This document shows positions 6,808-12,416 of a stretch of DNA of 12,416 nucleotides, one piece after another. The notes under the pieces are model-generated. The model was not told the DNA's origin and made no database searches. It was given only the letters and a program-made list of their open reading frames with translations. How positions within the stretch are numbered: position 1 is the stretch's first letter; every line of letters starts with the position of its first letter. Origin of the DNA: Blautia sp. GTDB lineage: Bacteria > Bacillota > Clostridia > Lachnospirales > Lachnospiraceae. The translations under genes were made by a program, and so were the position numbers. Location of the stretch: contig JAUUSJ010000127.1 in assembly GCA_030841965.1 (NCBI GenBank), positions 1 to 12,416 on the forward strand, given 5' to 3'.

Positions 6808-8220
6808 TTAGAGACGATAGCAAACCTTTCCTGGATTCAAAATCATCTTAGGGTCAAATACTCTCTTAATTCCCTCCATGATTGCCATATTTGTCTCTCC
6901 TACAGAATCTACTAAATATTTAATCTTTCCAGAGCCAATTCCATGCTCACCGGATACAAGTCCGCCGCATTCTGTTGCTTCTTTATAAATAATATCAAAG
7001 AATTTATCAACTCTCTCTTTGAATTCTTCTTCTGACAAGTCATTGGAGCATTGGTAAATATGTAAGTTTCCATCTCCCGCATGTCCGAAAGATTTGATTG
7101 TAAGCTCACATTCCTCTCCTGTCTTATTTACAAACTCAAGATAATCTGCGATTTTATTGACAGGGACAACAACGTCACACTCATCTAGGAGTTTTGTCTC
7201 TTCCATAATTGCCTCGAGGAAGGAAGAACGAGCTGCCCATGCGTCTTTAATCTTAGCTGAAGTATCTGCCACGAGTACATCGATGGCGCCTTCTTCTAAT
7301 ACAATCTCTGCTGCCTGCTCAATTAAGCTTTCCAACTCTTCCTCTGTATTCGCATCCAATGTTACTAATAGATATGCGCCAATCTCCATTCCCTCTATCT
7401 CTTTTGGAAATACTGCTTTTCCTACATAACGCTCAGAAGCCAATACAATCTCTCTCTCCATAAACTCGATAGCCTGTGGGTCCATATGTGCCATCTTAAA
7501 CTTTGGTACTGTGGAGAGTGCTGTCTTTAAGTCCTCGTAAGGAATAATCAAAGATGCAACGCATTTTGGAGCTGGTATAATCTTCAAAGTAAGCTCTGTG
7601 ATAATTCCAAGTGTTCCCTCAGAACCAATCATCAAGTTAAGTAAAGAATAACCAGAAGATGTCTTAGAAACTGTCGCTCCTAAATGTGTAATCTCACCTG
7701 TTGGAAGTACAACTGTCATCGCTCTTACATAGTCACGAGTTGCGCCGTATTTAACGGCTCTCATTCCACCTGCGTTTGTCGCTACGTTTCCACCTAAGCA
7801 AGCAAATTTCTCACCTGGGTCTGGAGGATACATCATGCCTCTTGTGAGACAATCCTCAGCTAAGTCATTTAATAATACACCCGCCTCGACATTCACAACG
7901 AAATTCTCCAAATCATAGGATACAATCTTATTCATCTTAGAGATATCGATTAAGACACCGCCGTACAGTGGAACTGCTCCACCTGCAAGACCTGTTCCAG
8001 CTCCTCTTGGAGTGACAGGGATATTATTGTCATAACAGATTTTCATAATCTTGGAAACTTCCTCAGTGGAACGAGGCTGAACTGCTAAGTCAGGCATCTT
8101 TGTTCCATAGATTGGCATCTCATCCTTTGCATAATCCGGATTAATATCCTCTCCGATAAAAACATAATCACAGACTGCTTTGATTTGCTCGATAATTTCT
8201 GGTGTTAATTGATTATACAT
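6808..8220 (-). CDS. lctD: FAD-dependent lactate dehydrogenase (GlcD/LctD type)
   Basis: A 470-aa flavoprotein of the GlcD/D-lactate dehydrogenase family, oxidising 2-hydroxy acids to 2-keto acids, here lactate to pyruvate. The FAD-binding type-4 domain (about 45-220) shows PRGAGTGLAGGAVPLYGG (71-88), DPGEKFACLGGNVATNAGG (134-152) and GSEGTLGIITELTLK (199-213). The C-terminal domain has the metal-site histidines H380 and H387 in GHAGDGNLH and the E425-H426-G motif. It lacks fused iron-sulfur domains, and no GlcF-like partner is nearby; EtfAB is the likely electron acceptor, as in the Ldh-Etf complex of Acetobacterium. ATG at 8220 has AGGAGG 7 bases upstream. Enantiomer preference is not visible, although this family usually takes D-lactate, which fits the racemase in the operon. 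Confidence 0.93.
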   Translation of the reverse strand: MYNQLTPEIIEQIKAVCDYVFIGEDINPDYAKDEMPIYGTKMPDLAVQPRSTEEVSKIMKICYDNNIPVTPRGAGTGLAGGAVPLYGGVLIDISKMNKIVSYDLENFVVNVEAGVLLNDLAEDCLTRGMMYPPDPGEKFACLGGNVATNAGGMRAVKYGATRDYVRAMTVVLPTGEITHLGATVSKTSSGYSLLNLMIGSEGTLGIITELTLKIIPAPKCVASLIIPYEDLKTALSTVPKFKMAHMDPQAIEFMEREIVLASERYVGKAVFPKEIEGMEIGAYLLVTLDANTEEELESLIEQAAEIVLEEGAIDVLVADTSAKIKDAWAARSSFLEAIMEETKLLDECDVVVPVNKIADYLEFVNKTGEECELTIKSFGHAGDGNLHIYQCSNDLSEEEFKERVDKFFDIIYKEATECGGLVSGEHGIGSGKIKYLVDSVGETNMAIMEGIKRVFDPKMILNPGKVCYRL

Positions 8221-8295
8221 CTTGTTACCTCCTCGTAATCATTTCTTATTTTATCTATAAATCATTCTATATAAAATTCTATCTATCTTTCTTAT

Positions 8296-9840
8296 TTAAA
8301 GTCCCATAAGAGAACCTGCGTAACAGATAATTCCTCCGATGACAACATATAATAAGAAATACTTAAATACTGCCCCCAAAATCTTACTTTCTGAGCCAAC
8401 TACATTTGCCGCACCTGCACCGATTGCGATACCCTGTGGACAAATCATCTTTCCGATACCTGCTCCCATAACATTCGCAGCTGCCATCCAAGATGGGTTT
8501 AATCCAAGAGAAACTGCCGTCTCAGTCTGAAGTCCTCCAAAGAGAACGCAGGTTGATGTTCCAGAACCAGTTACAAATGCTCCGATTGCTCCGATTAACG
8601 GTGCGATAAGTGGATAGAAGGAACCAGTCACTGCCACAAGAAGACTTGCAATATCTGAAATCATACCGCTATATGTCATAATCTTTGCCGTCGCCATGAC
8701 AGAACAGATAGTAAGAATTGTCTTCCAATACTTTTTCAATGTCTCAACGAGAACTTGAATCATATCTCCCACTGTAGCTTTTTGTATAAATCCTCCAATA
8801 ATCGCTGCGATAAAGATGATAACGCCTGGCGTATTAATCCAGCTAAAGCTAAGTGTATTGCCGCCCTCTCCTGCATAGACAACAATCTCACTCTTAATTC
8901 CTGCTATCGCATCATGAATTGGTGGACAGAGTGTGGATGTCACCATCAATAAGATGAAGATTAAGATGAAAGAGCTCCAGGCTTTCACACCCTCGCCGAC
9001 TGTGATTGTCGACTGTTTTTCTTCCTCTTGGATGGCTATCGAATACTCTTTATCTGGGTTTTTATTAAATATCTTAGCTGCCACTATAATGCAAACCATA
9101 GAGATAATAGAGCCAATGATATCTGGAAGTTCACATCCGATTACATTTGCCGAGATAAACCAAGGAATAACGAAAGATAGTGAAGCAACCAATGTTGTTG
9201 GTATCATTCCCTTCAATGCTTTTATTCCCTTTCCAGCGATACAGACCATCAAAAATGGTGATATAAATGTAAGTATGCACTGGATTAATGCTATGCTGCC
9301 TGAAAGAGACAGTACATCTAAGTTTGTAATCGATGCAAGAGTTACGGTTGGTACTCCTACCGAGCCAAATGCCGTCGGAGTGGAGTTTACAACGAGACAA
9401 GATACAACTGCGCTAAATGGGTCTAATCCGATTGCCACTAACATCGATGCTGGAATCGCCACTGCTGTTCCAAATCCTGCCATACCTTCCATAAAGTTAC
9501 CAAATCCCCAGCCGATAAGTAGTAAGAGAACTCTCTGGTCTCTCGATACACTTGCGAGCATCTGCTTGATGGATTCCATTGCCCCTGTTTTCAAGGATAA
9601 ATTATACGTAAATAACGCCGCTACAATAACTAGACAGATTGGCCATAATGCATTCAAAATTCCTTCTAATGCTGCTGTCATAGTATAGGTAATATTTAAC
9701 TTCCAGTATCCAACGGAAAGAAGTATTGTTATTACAAGTGCTATAACACAAGCCTTATGTCCCGCTATTTTCAAAACACTTAATGCTACAATCAGCCAGA
9801 TAATTGGCAACATTGCGAGCAAAAATTTTAAAAATAACAC
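8296..9840 (-). CDS. lctP: Lactate permease, LctP/LldP family
   Basis: A 514-aa polytopic membrane protein that imports lactate, usually with protons. It is close to the usual family length (about 500-550) with hydrophobic segments from residue 5 to the C-terminus. Family landmarks are FMEGMAGFGTAVAIP (116-130), NSTPTAFGSVGVP (152-164), GSGTSTCVLFGGLQ (425-438) and GAGIGKMICPQGIAIGAG (435-480 region). The start is a GTG at 9840, chosen for AGGGAGG 8 bases upstream; a hairpin (TTCATC/GATGAA, 9864-9880) sits just before that ribosome site. It is the first gene of the operon behind a ~320-nt leader, and the lactate dehydrogenase gene follows after 75 AT-rich bases. Glycolate is a possible second substrate in this family. 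Confidence 0.95.
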   Translation of the reverse strand: MLFLKFLLAMLPIIWLIVALSVLKIAGHKACVIALVITILLSVGYWKLNITYTMTAALEGILNALWPICLVIVAALFTYNLSLKTGAMESIKQMLASVSRDQRVLLLLIGWGFGNFMEGMAGFGTAVAIPASMLVAIGLDPFSAVVSCLVVNSTPTAFGSVGVPTVTLASITNLDVLSLSGSIALIQCILTFISPFLMVCIAGKGIKALKGMIPTTLVASLSFVIPWFISANVIGCELPDIIGSIISMVCIIVAAKIFNKNPDKEYSIAIQEEEKQSTITVGEGVKAWSSFILIFILLMVTSTLCPPIHDAIAGIKSEIVVYAGEGGNTLSFSWINTPGVIIFIAAIIGGFIQKATVGDMIQVLVETLKKYWKTILTICSVMATAKIMTYSGMISDIASLLVAVTGSFYPLIAPLIGAIGAFVTGSGTSTCVLFGGLQTETAVSLGLNPSWMAAANVMGAGIGKMICPQGIAIGAGAANVVGSESKILGAVFKYFLLYVVIGGIICYAGSLMGL

Positions 9841-10159
9841 TAGAATTACCTCCCTAATTTTTGTTCATCTAATGGATGAATTTTTTCATGAGATTTGTAT
9901 TGGATTACGCAATTTCTTCCCGTCGTGCTTATCTTGTCGTTTACGTTCTCCTAATCTCCTTCTCTGCTTGGCAGAGTGATGACAAGTTATCGCTTGATTT
10001 TTCCTGTGATTTTCCTGTAAAATAATGTTTTTATTTGTTAATTTATTCTATATTTACTAAAAAATTACTTTTATGAGGTAAAATCAAGCTTTATTATTCA
10101 GTTTCCTAAGACGCGTCATTCTCGTAATGGATTATCCAAATGGGTCATCCAATTTCTAT
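9841..10159 (-). promoter_or_regulatory. Long structured 5' leader of the lactate operon
   Basis: About 320 nt separate the predicted start (near 10159) from the GTG at 9840. Minus-strand RNA features are a 10-bp long-range stem GCTTGATTTT/AAAATCAAGC (10080-10089 with 9992-10001) closing an A/U-rich loop, a hairpin CTCTGC/GCAGAG (9962-9976) and a hairpin TTCATC/GATGAA (9864-9880) just before the ribosome site. GATTTTCCTGT is nearly duplicated in tandem around 9996-10018. I do not recognise a known riboswitch. No supported gene lies here. Confidence 0.55.
10128..10151. promoter_or_regulatory. Tandem operator candidates inside the lactate operon start region
   Basis: TGGATTATCCA (10128-10138) is a perfect 11-bp palindrome and TGGGTCATCCA (10141-10151) a near copy, 13 bases centre to centre. 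They cover about +8 to +31 of the predicted transcript, where a bound repressor would block transcription. The GntR regulator at the end of the cluster is the obvious candidate binder; that is inference. Confidence 0.65.
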
Positions 10160-10165
10160 GGTTTT

Positions 10166-10194
10166 ATTATACATACTTCACTACCAAACGTCAA
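10166..10194 (-). promoter_or_regulatory. Promoter of the lactate operon
   Basis: On the minus strand -35 TTGACG (10189-10194) and a perfect -10 TATAAT (10166-10171) are separated by 17 bases. This is the strongest sigma-A-type promoter in the window and faces the permease gene. The expected transcription start is near 10159. Confidence 0.85.
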
Positions 10195-10259
10195 TAGTTT
10201 TTATTTTTTTCAGCATTTTTACAGTTTTTTTCAAGGTTTTTTTGTGTAACTTCCACAAT

Positions 10260-10274
10260 ATTGGATTATCCAAT
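10260..10274. promoter_or_regulatory. Distal operator candidate, 15-bp palindrome
   Basis: ATTGGATTATCCAAT is palindromic over seven bases on each side and shares the TGGATTATCCA core of the promoter-proximal sites. It lies about 108 bases upstream of the predicted start and 121-134 bases from the two proximal sites, a layout that would allow looping or upstream activation. The bases between it and repeat copy 2 (10275-10420) hold only two GGGGACAG motifs that flank that repeat. Confidence 0.6.
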
Positions 10275-10420
10275 TTTTATTTTTTCAGTTTCTTCTTGGG
10301 AGGAAGGGGGATTTGTCAGAATAGAGATGAGGTTTTCATGTTTGTTTAAATAGTTGAAATTCTAGTTTTATTTGGAGTTTTTAGATAATTTGGGGACAGA
10401 TGATAAAGGGATTGGGGACA

Positions 10421-10630
10421 GACGCTAAGAGAGTCCCAAGATATGTCCTCTAAAAACACGTTCGTTCCCACGGTTTTTCGACATACGCTGATTTTTGCCG
10501 CTTCCCGCAAACTCGCGCCTACGGCACTCAAACAATGCTCCAGCGGCAAAGCTAAGTATATCGAAAAACCGCTCCACTCTCTATCGTTTTTAGAGGACAT
10601 ATCGTGAGACTCTCTTAGCTGTGTACTGGC
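10421..10630 (-). repeat. Structured dispersed repeat, copy 2 (complete, inverted)
   Basis: Same element as at 56-266 but on the opposite strand. The outer stem is 10428-10457 with 10586-10615 (30 bp, 2 mismatches), and the inner CGGTTTTTCGA stem and apical hairpin (10515-10527) are kept. In element orientation the apical hairpin reads GTGCC-GTA-GGCGC, against GCGCC-GAA-GGTGC in copy 1: the G-T pair has moved but pairing survives. The variable arm reads TCTCACGATATGTCCTCTA, unlike copy 1 yet again complementary to its own partner arm. On its outer side the motif TTGGGGACAGA occurs twice (10390-10400 and 10412-10422). Confidence 0.85.
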
Positions 10631-10800
10631 AAAACTCAATTTCAACCGTACAATCAATAGAATCAGCAACAGGGCTGTTTTTACTATGTACTAGCGAAAT
10701 TCTATGGAATTCTCTTTTTATGTCCTCTTGATAGAAGAAGATAAGGTATTGCTTTGTGTACTGATAAAACCCTAGGGGATTCTCTTTTATAAGGACAATT
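10620..10800. repeat. Degenerate 65-70-bp repeats beside repeat copy 2
   Basis: TGTGTACTGGCAAAACTC (10620), TATGTACTAGCGAAATTC (10685) and TGTGTACTGATAAAAC (10755) start three diverged units. The second and third units also share GGRATTCTCTTTT followed by a TGTCC or AGGAC end, similar to the repeat's outer arm. They look like decayed partial copies of the element end. No gene is supported in 10631-10918. Confidence 0.45.
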
Positions 10801-10859
10801 GATACATAGTTTCAATATGAGTTTCCCGCTTTTTACTAATAAAAGTTTTCAGAAATCTA

Positions 10860-10890
10860 TTGACCTTCACGGAACGTTATAGACTAAAAT
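10860..10890 (+). promoter_or_regulatory. MerR-type promoter with 19-bp spacer
   Basis: -35 TTGACC (10860-10865) and -10 TAAAAT (10885-10890) are 19 bases apart. A long spacer is the hallmark of promoters that MerR-family proteins untwist. The spacer contains CTTCACGGAACGTTATAG, an imperfect dyad around ACG-GA-ACGT. Autoactivation by the downstream MerR/TipAS protein is likely. Confidence 0.65.
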
Positions 10891-10918
10891 AATTATAGCA
10901 AAAGTAAGGAGGGAAGAT

Positions 10919-11764
10919 ATGAGAACAGTAAAAGAAATAGCAAAACTCACAGGTATCAGCGTACGCACACTTCACTATTATGACGAAATTGGATTGTTTA
11001 CACCGACGATGAAAAGTGAAACAGGATATCGACTTTATGATGATAAAGCCTTAGAAACTTTACAACAGATATTATTTTTCCGTGAGTTTGACATTCCGCT
11101 AAAGAAAATCAAATCTATCATGGAAAACTCTACTTTTGATAGAGACCAGATTCTAAAGATGCAAAGAAAGATGCTCGTAATAAAAAAAGAACGTATAGAA
11201 CGCTTAATTTCCAATATTGATGAGATTCTGAAAGGAGAGAATAAAATGGATTTTGCAATTTTTAATAAGACGGAAATAGAAGAACTCTTTCAAAATATGT
11301 TTGAACATATGCCAAAAGATATCAGACAAATCGCTATTGAAGAATTCGGCAGTGTAGAACAATGGAAAAAACATTATATTCAGGCATTATCATCTGAAGA
11401 TATGCAAAAAAGTTATGCAAAAGTAGTTGAGTGGTATGGTGGAAAAGATGAGTATTTATCAACTGCAAAGAATCCGATTAGTAAGGAAGTGGCGCAAAGC
11501 TATAATAAGAGATTAGATTCCATTTTTGAGAAGCTGTTTCAAAAACGGAATTGTCCAGTCGATTCTTTTGAGATAAAAGAAATTATTGGTGAATTTGGAT
11601 TTGTAATGAAACAGTTTTCTCAGATAAAAAAAGAAGATGAATGGCTACTTACACTCGCAAAATCATATCGAGACAACGCAATAATAAAATCAAGATTTGA
11701 TACACAGTATGGCGAGGGTGCAGCTGAATTTTTAGCTGAGGCAATAGAAAGTTTTTATAAATAA
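10919..11764 (+). CDS. MerR-family regulator with TipAS antibiotic-recognition domain
   Basis: A 281-aa transcription activator. The MerR winged helix (1-70) begins MRTVKEIAKLTGISVRTLHY and continues YYDEIGLF and GYRLYDDKAL. A dimerisation coiled coil spans about 75-108. The C-terminal TipAS domain (about 115-281) has the signatures EELFQNMF, YGGKDEYLSTA and the C-terminal YGEGAAEFLAEAIESFYK. In relatives (TipAL, Mta) this domain binds hydrophobic or thiopeptide-like compounds and switches on drug-resistance genes. AGGAGGG precedes the ATG by 5 bases. The small flavin-binding gene follows on the same strand with its own promoter. No efflux pump is next to it in the window, so the targets are unknown. 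Confidence 0.92.
   Translation: MRTVKEIAKLTGISVRTLHYYDEIGLFTPTMKSETGYRLYDDKALETLQQILFFREFDIPLKKIKSIMENSTFDRDQILKMQRKMLVIKKERIERLISNIDEILKGENKMDFAIFNKTEIEELFQNMFEHMPKDIRQIAIEEFGSVEQWKKHYIQALSSEDMQKSYAKVVEWYGGKDEYLSTAKNPISKEVAQSYNKRLDSIFEKLFQKRNCPVDSFEIKEIIGEFGFVMKQFSQIKKEDEWLLTLAKSYRDNAIIKSRFDTQYGEGAAEFLAEAIESFYK
11231..11248 (+). promoter_or_regulatory. Internal ribosome site and in-frame start for a TipAS-only product
   Basis: AAAGGAG (11231-11237) stands 8 bases before an in-frame ATG at 11246, codon 110 of the MerR/TipAS gene. The product (172 aa) would be the bare drug-binding domain. In Streptomyces lividans tipA an in-frame internal start at about the same codon gives TipAS alongside TipAL. 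Use of this start is inferred. Confidence 0.55.
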
Positions 11765-11770
11765 ATTTAA

Positions 11771-11812
11771 ATAGATTTCTAAAAATCTATCTAGTAACTG
11801 ACTTCTGATAAT
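11771..11812 (+). repeat. Degenerate ~40-bp repeat after the MerR gene, unit A
   Basis: Starts seven bases past the stop codon. It contains an 8-bp hairpin ATAGATTT/AAATCTAT (11771-11790) and continues CTAGTAACTGACTTCTGATA. A diverged relative follows the next gene at 12284-12325. There is no T run, so this is not a classic terminator. Confidence 0.45.
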
Positions 11813-11834
11813 AAAGATAGATGTCAAAAAAAAA

Positions 11835-11863
11835 ATGACTATATTATTCATTCGTGCTATAAT
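11835..11863 (+). promoter_or_regulatory. Promoter of the split-barrel protein gene
   Basis: A perfect -10 TATAAT (11858-11863) with an extended TGC just before it lies 17 bases after a weak -35, ATGACT (11835-11840). The ATG at 11912 follows after a short leader. Confidence 0.6.
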
Positions 11864-11911
11864 TGTTCCAATAGAAAACAAGAAACTAAAATTTGTAAAG
11901 GAGATAAAATT

Positions 11912-12280
11912 ATGAGCAAGGCGTACGAATTTTTAAAAGAATGTGGATATTTTTATGTTTTAACGATAAATGGCGACTATCCTGCTGGTAGACCATTTGG
12001 TGCCGTAATGGAGCATGATAATAAATTATATATTTCTACCCATAATGGAAATCAAGCCCATAAACAATTGCGAGAAAATGAAAATATTCAGATATTAGCA
12101 AAAAAAGAAGGAACAAGAGCATGGTTAAGAATTACAGGTAAAGCCACAGAATGTGTTGATATTAATATGAAACAAAAGATGTTAGAAGAATGTCCTATTC
12201 TTTCTAAACATTTTTCATCGGCAGAAGAAGAAAAATATTTACTTTTCCAAATAGAAGTATTAGAAACTGAATTTCATTAA
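11912..12280 (+). CDS. Small pyridoxamine 5'-phosphate oxidase-family (FMN-binding split-barrel) protein
   Basis: A 122-aa cytoplasmic protein, the usual size of stand-alone split-barrel flavoproteins. Recognisable parts are the N-terminal helix and first strand (MSKAYEFLKECGYFYVLTI), then GRPFGAVMEHDNKLYISTHN (27-46), the strand region ILAKKEGTRAWLRITGKA (61-78) and a C-terminal LLFQIEVLETEF strand. Family members bind FMN, F420 or haem and reduce or sequester diverse small molecules; the substrate here cannot be named. AAAGGAG lies 8 bases before the ATG. The gene has its own promoter and stands behind a drug-sensing regulator, so a detoxification role is possible but unproven. Codon use is more AT-rich than in the lactate operon. 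Confidence 0.8.
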   Translation: MSKAYEFLKECGYFYVLTINGDYPAGRPFGAVMEHDNKLYISTHNGNQAHKQLRENENIQILAKKEGTRAWLRITGKATECVDINMKQKMLEECPILSKHFSSAEEEKYLLFQIEVLETEFH

Positions 12281-12283
12281 TAC

Positions 12284-12325
12284 CTTCTAATTTCTAGAAA
12301 CCTATCTAATCTCTAACTTCTGGTA
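12284..12325 (+). repeat. Degenerate ~40-bp repeat after the split-barrel gene, unit B
   Basis: Resembles unit A: TTTCTAGAAACCTATCTAAT then CTAACTTCTGGTATT, against TTTCTAAAAATCTATCTAGT then CTGACTTCTGATAAT. AATACC (12279-12284) and GGTATT (12322-12327) form a 6-bp inverted repeat around it, and TTTCTAGAAA is palindromic. It ends about 20 bases before repeat copy 3. Confidence 0.45.
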
Positions 12326-12347
12326 TTCGACATTCTTAAGTCGTTTT

Positions 12348-12416
12348 GCCAATACACAGCCAAGAGAGTCCGTCGATATATCCTCGAAAAACGATAGAGA
12401 GTGGAGCGGTTTTTCG
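12348..12416 (+). repeat. Structured dispersed repeat, copy 3 (cut by window end)
   Basis: The left 69 bases of the same element as at 56-266, in the same orientation: GCCAATACACAGC flank, AGAGAG, a variable arm TCCGTCGATATATCCTCGA, then the constant core GATAGAGAGTGGAGCGG and CGGTTTTTCG. The arm is a third version, different from copies 1 and 2. Its partner arm lies beyond the window. Confidence 0.8.

Noticed and set aside
8933..9688. A 251-aa open frame on the plus strand
   Set aside because: It lies wholly antisense to the clearly coding lactate permease, has no ribosome site and is a frame shadow.
10140..10349. A 69-aa plus-strand open frame rich in F and L
   Set aside because: It covers the lactate operon promoter and operators, is low in complexity and has no ribosome site.
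11771..11790. Rho-independent terminator after the MerR gene
   Set aside because: The hairpin is A/T-only and is not followed by a T run on the plus strand.

Overview
The window looks like a low-GC, strictly anaerobic Firmicute. A lactate-utilising, butyrate-producing Lachnospiraceae of the Anaerobutyricum, Eubacterium hallii or Anaerostipes kind fits best. The evidence is the gene set (lactate permease, FAD lactate dehydrogenase, EtfB, EtfA, acyl-CoA dehydrogenase, LarA-type racemase) together with strong AGGAGG-type ribosome sites and AT-rich spacers. The genus is inferred from gene content, not proven.

Region 1 (1-528) holds one copy of a ~210-bp structured repeat (56-266), a likely terminator for the regulator gene (313-361) and a 42-bp tandem array (404-557) that shares sequence with the 3' end of that gene. 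Region 2 (529-1545) is a GntR/FadR-family regulator on the minus strand. It has its own promoter, an overlapping 20-bp operator-like dyad, and lies beyond the terminator of the large operon.

Region 3 (1546-10194) is one minus-strand lactate operon read right to left: promoter (10166-10194), ~320-nt leader, lactate permease, GlcD-type FAD lactate dehydrogenase, EtfB, EtfA, acyl-CoA dehydrogenase, LarA, terminator (1494-1545). LarA interconverts the lactate enantiomers, the permease imports lactate, and the dehydrogenase plus EtfAB oxidise it, probably by flavin-based electron confurcation to NAD. The acyl-CoA dehydrogenase is a second possible Etf partner and may connect lactate oxidation to crotonyl-CoA or acryloyl-CoA reduction. 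Three palindromes of the form TGGRTNATCCA surround the operon promoter and are the best candidates for regulator sites. Three inter-gene gaps are unusually long and rich in hairpins. The one between etfA and the acyl-CoA dehydrogenase gene folds on paper into a closed multi-hairpin element.

Region 4 (10195-12416) has a second copy of the ~210-bp repeat in inverted orientation (10421-10630), a degenerate repeat stretch, a MerR/TipAS-type drug-sensing regulator with a well-formed internal start for a TipAS-only product, a small flavin-binding split-barrel protein, and the beginning of a third repeat copy that runs off the window.

The least explained object is the ~210-bp repeat. Its core is nearly constant (6 differences in 130 positions between copies 1 and 2), but the arms of its outer stem differ at 10 of 19 positions, and 7 of those changes are matched by the complementary change in the opposite arm. 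This suggests a conserved structured RNA or a structure-dependent DNA element. No transposase, reverse transcriptase, tRNA, rRNA or CRISPR array was seen.
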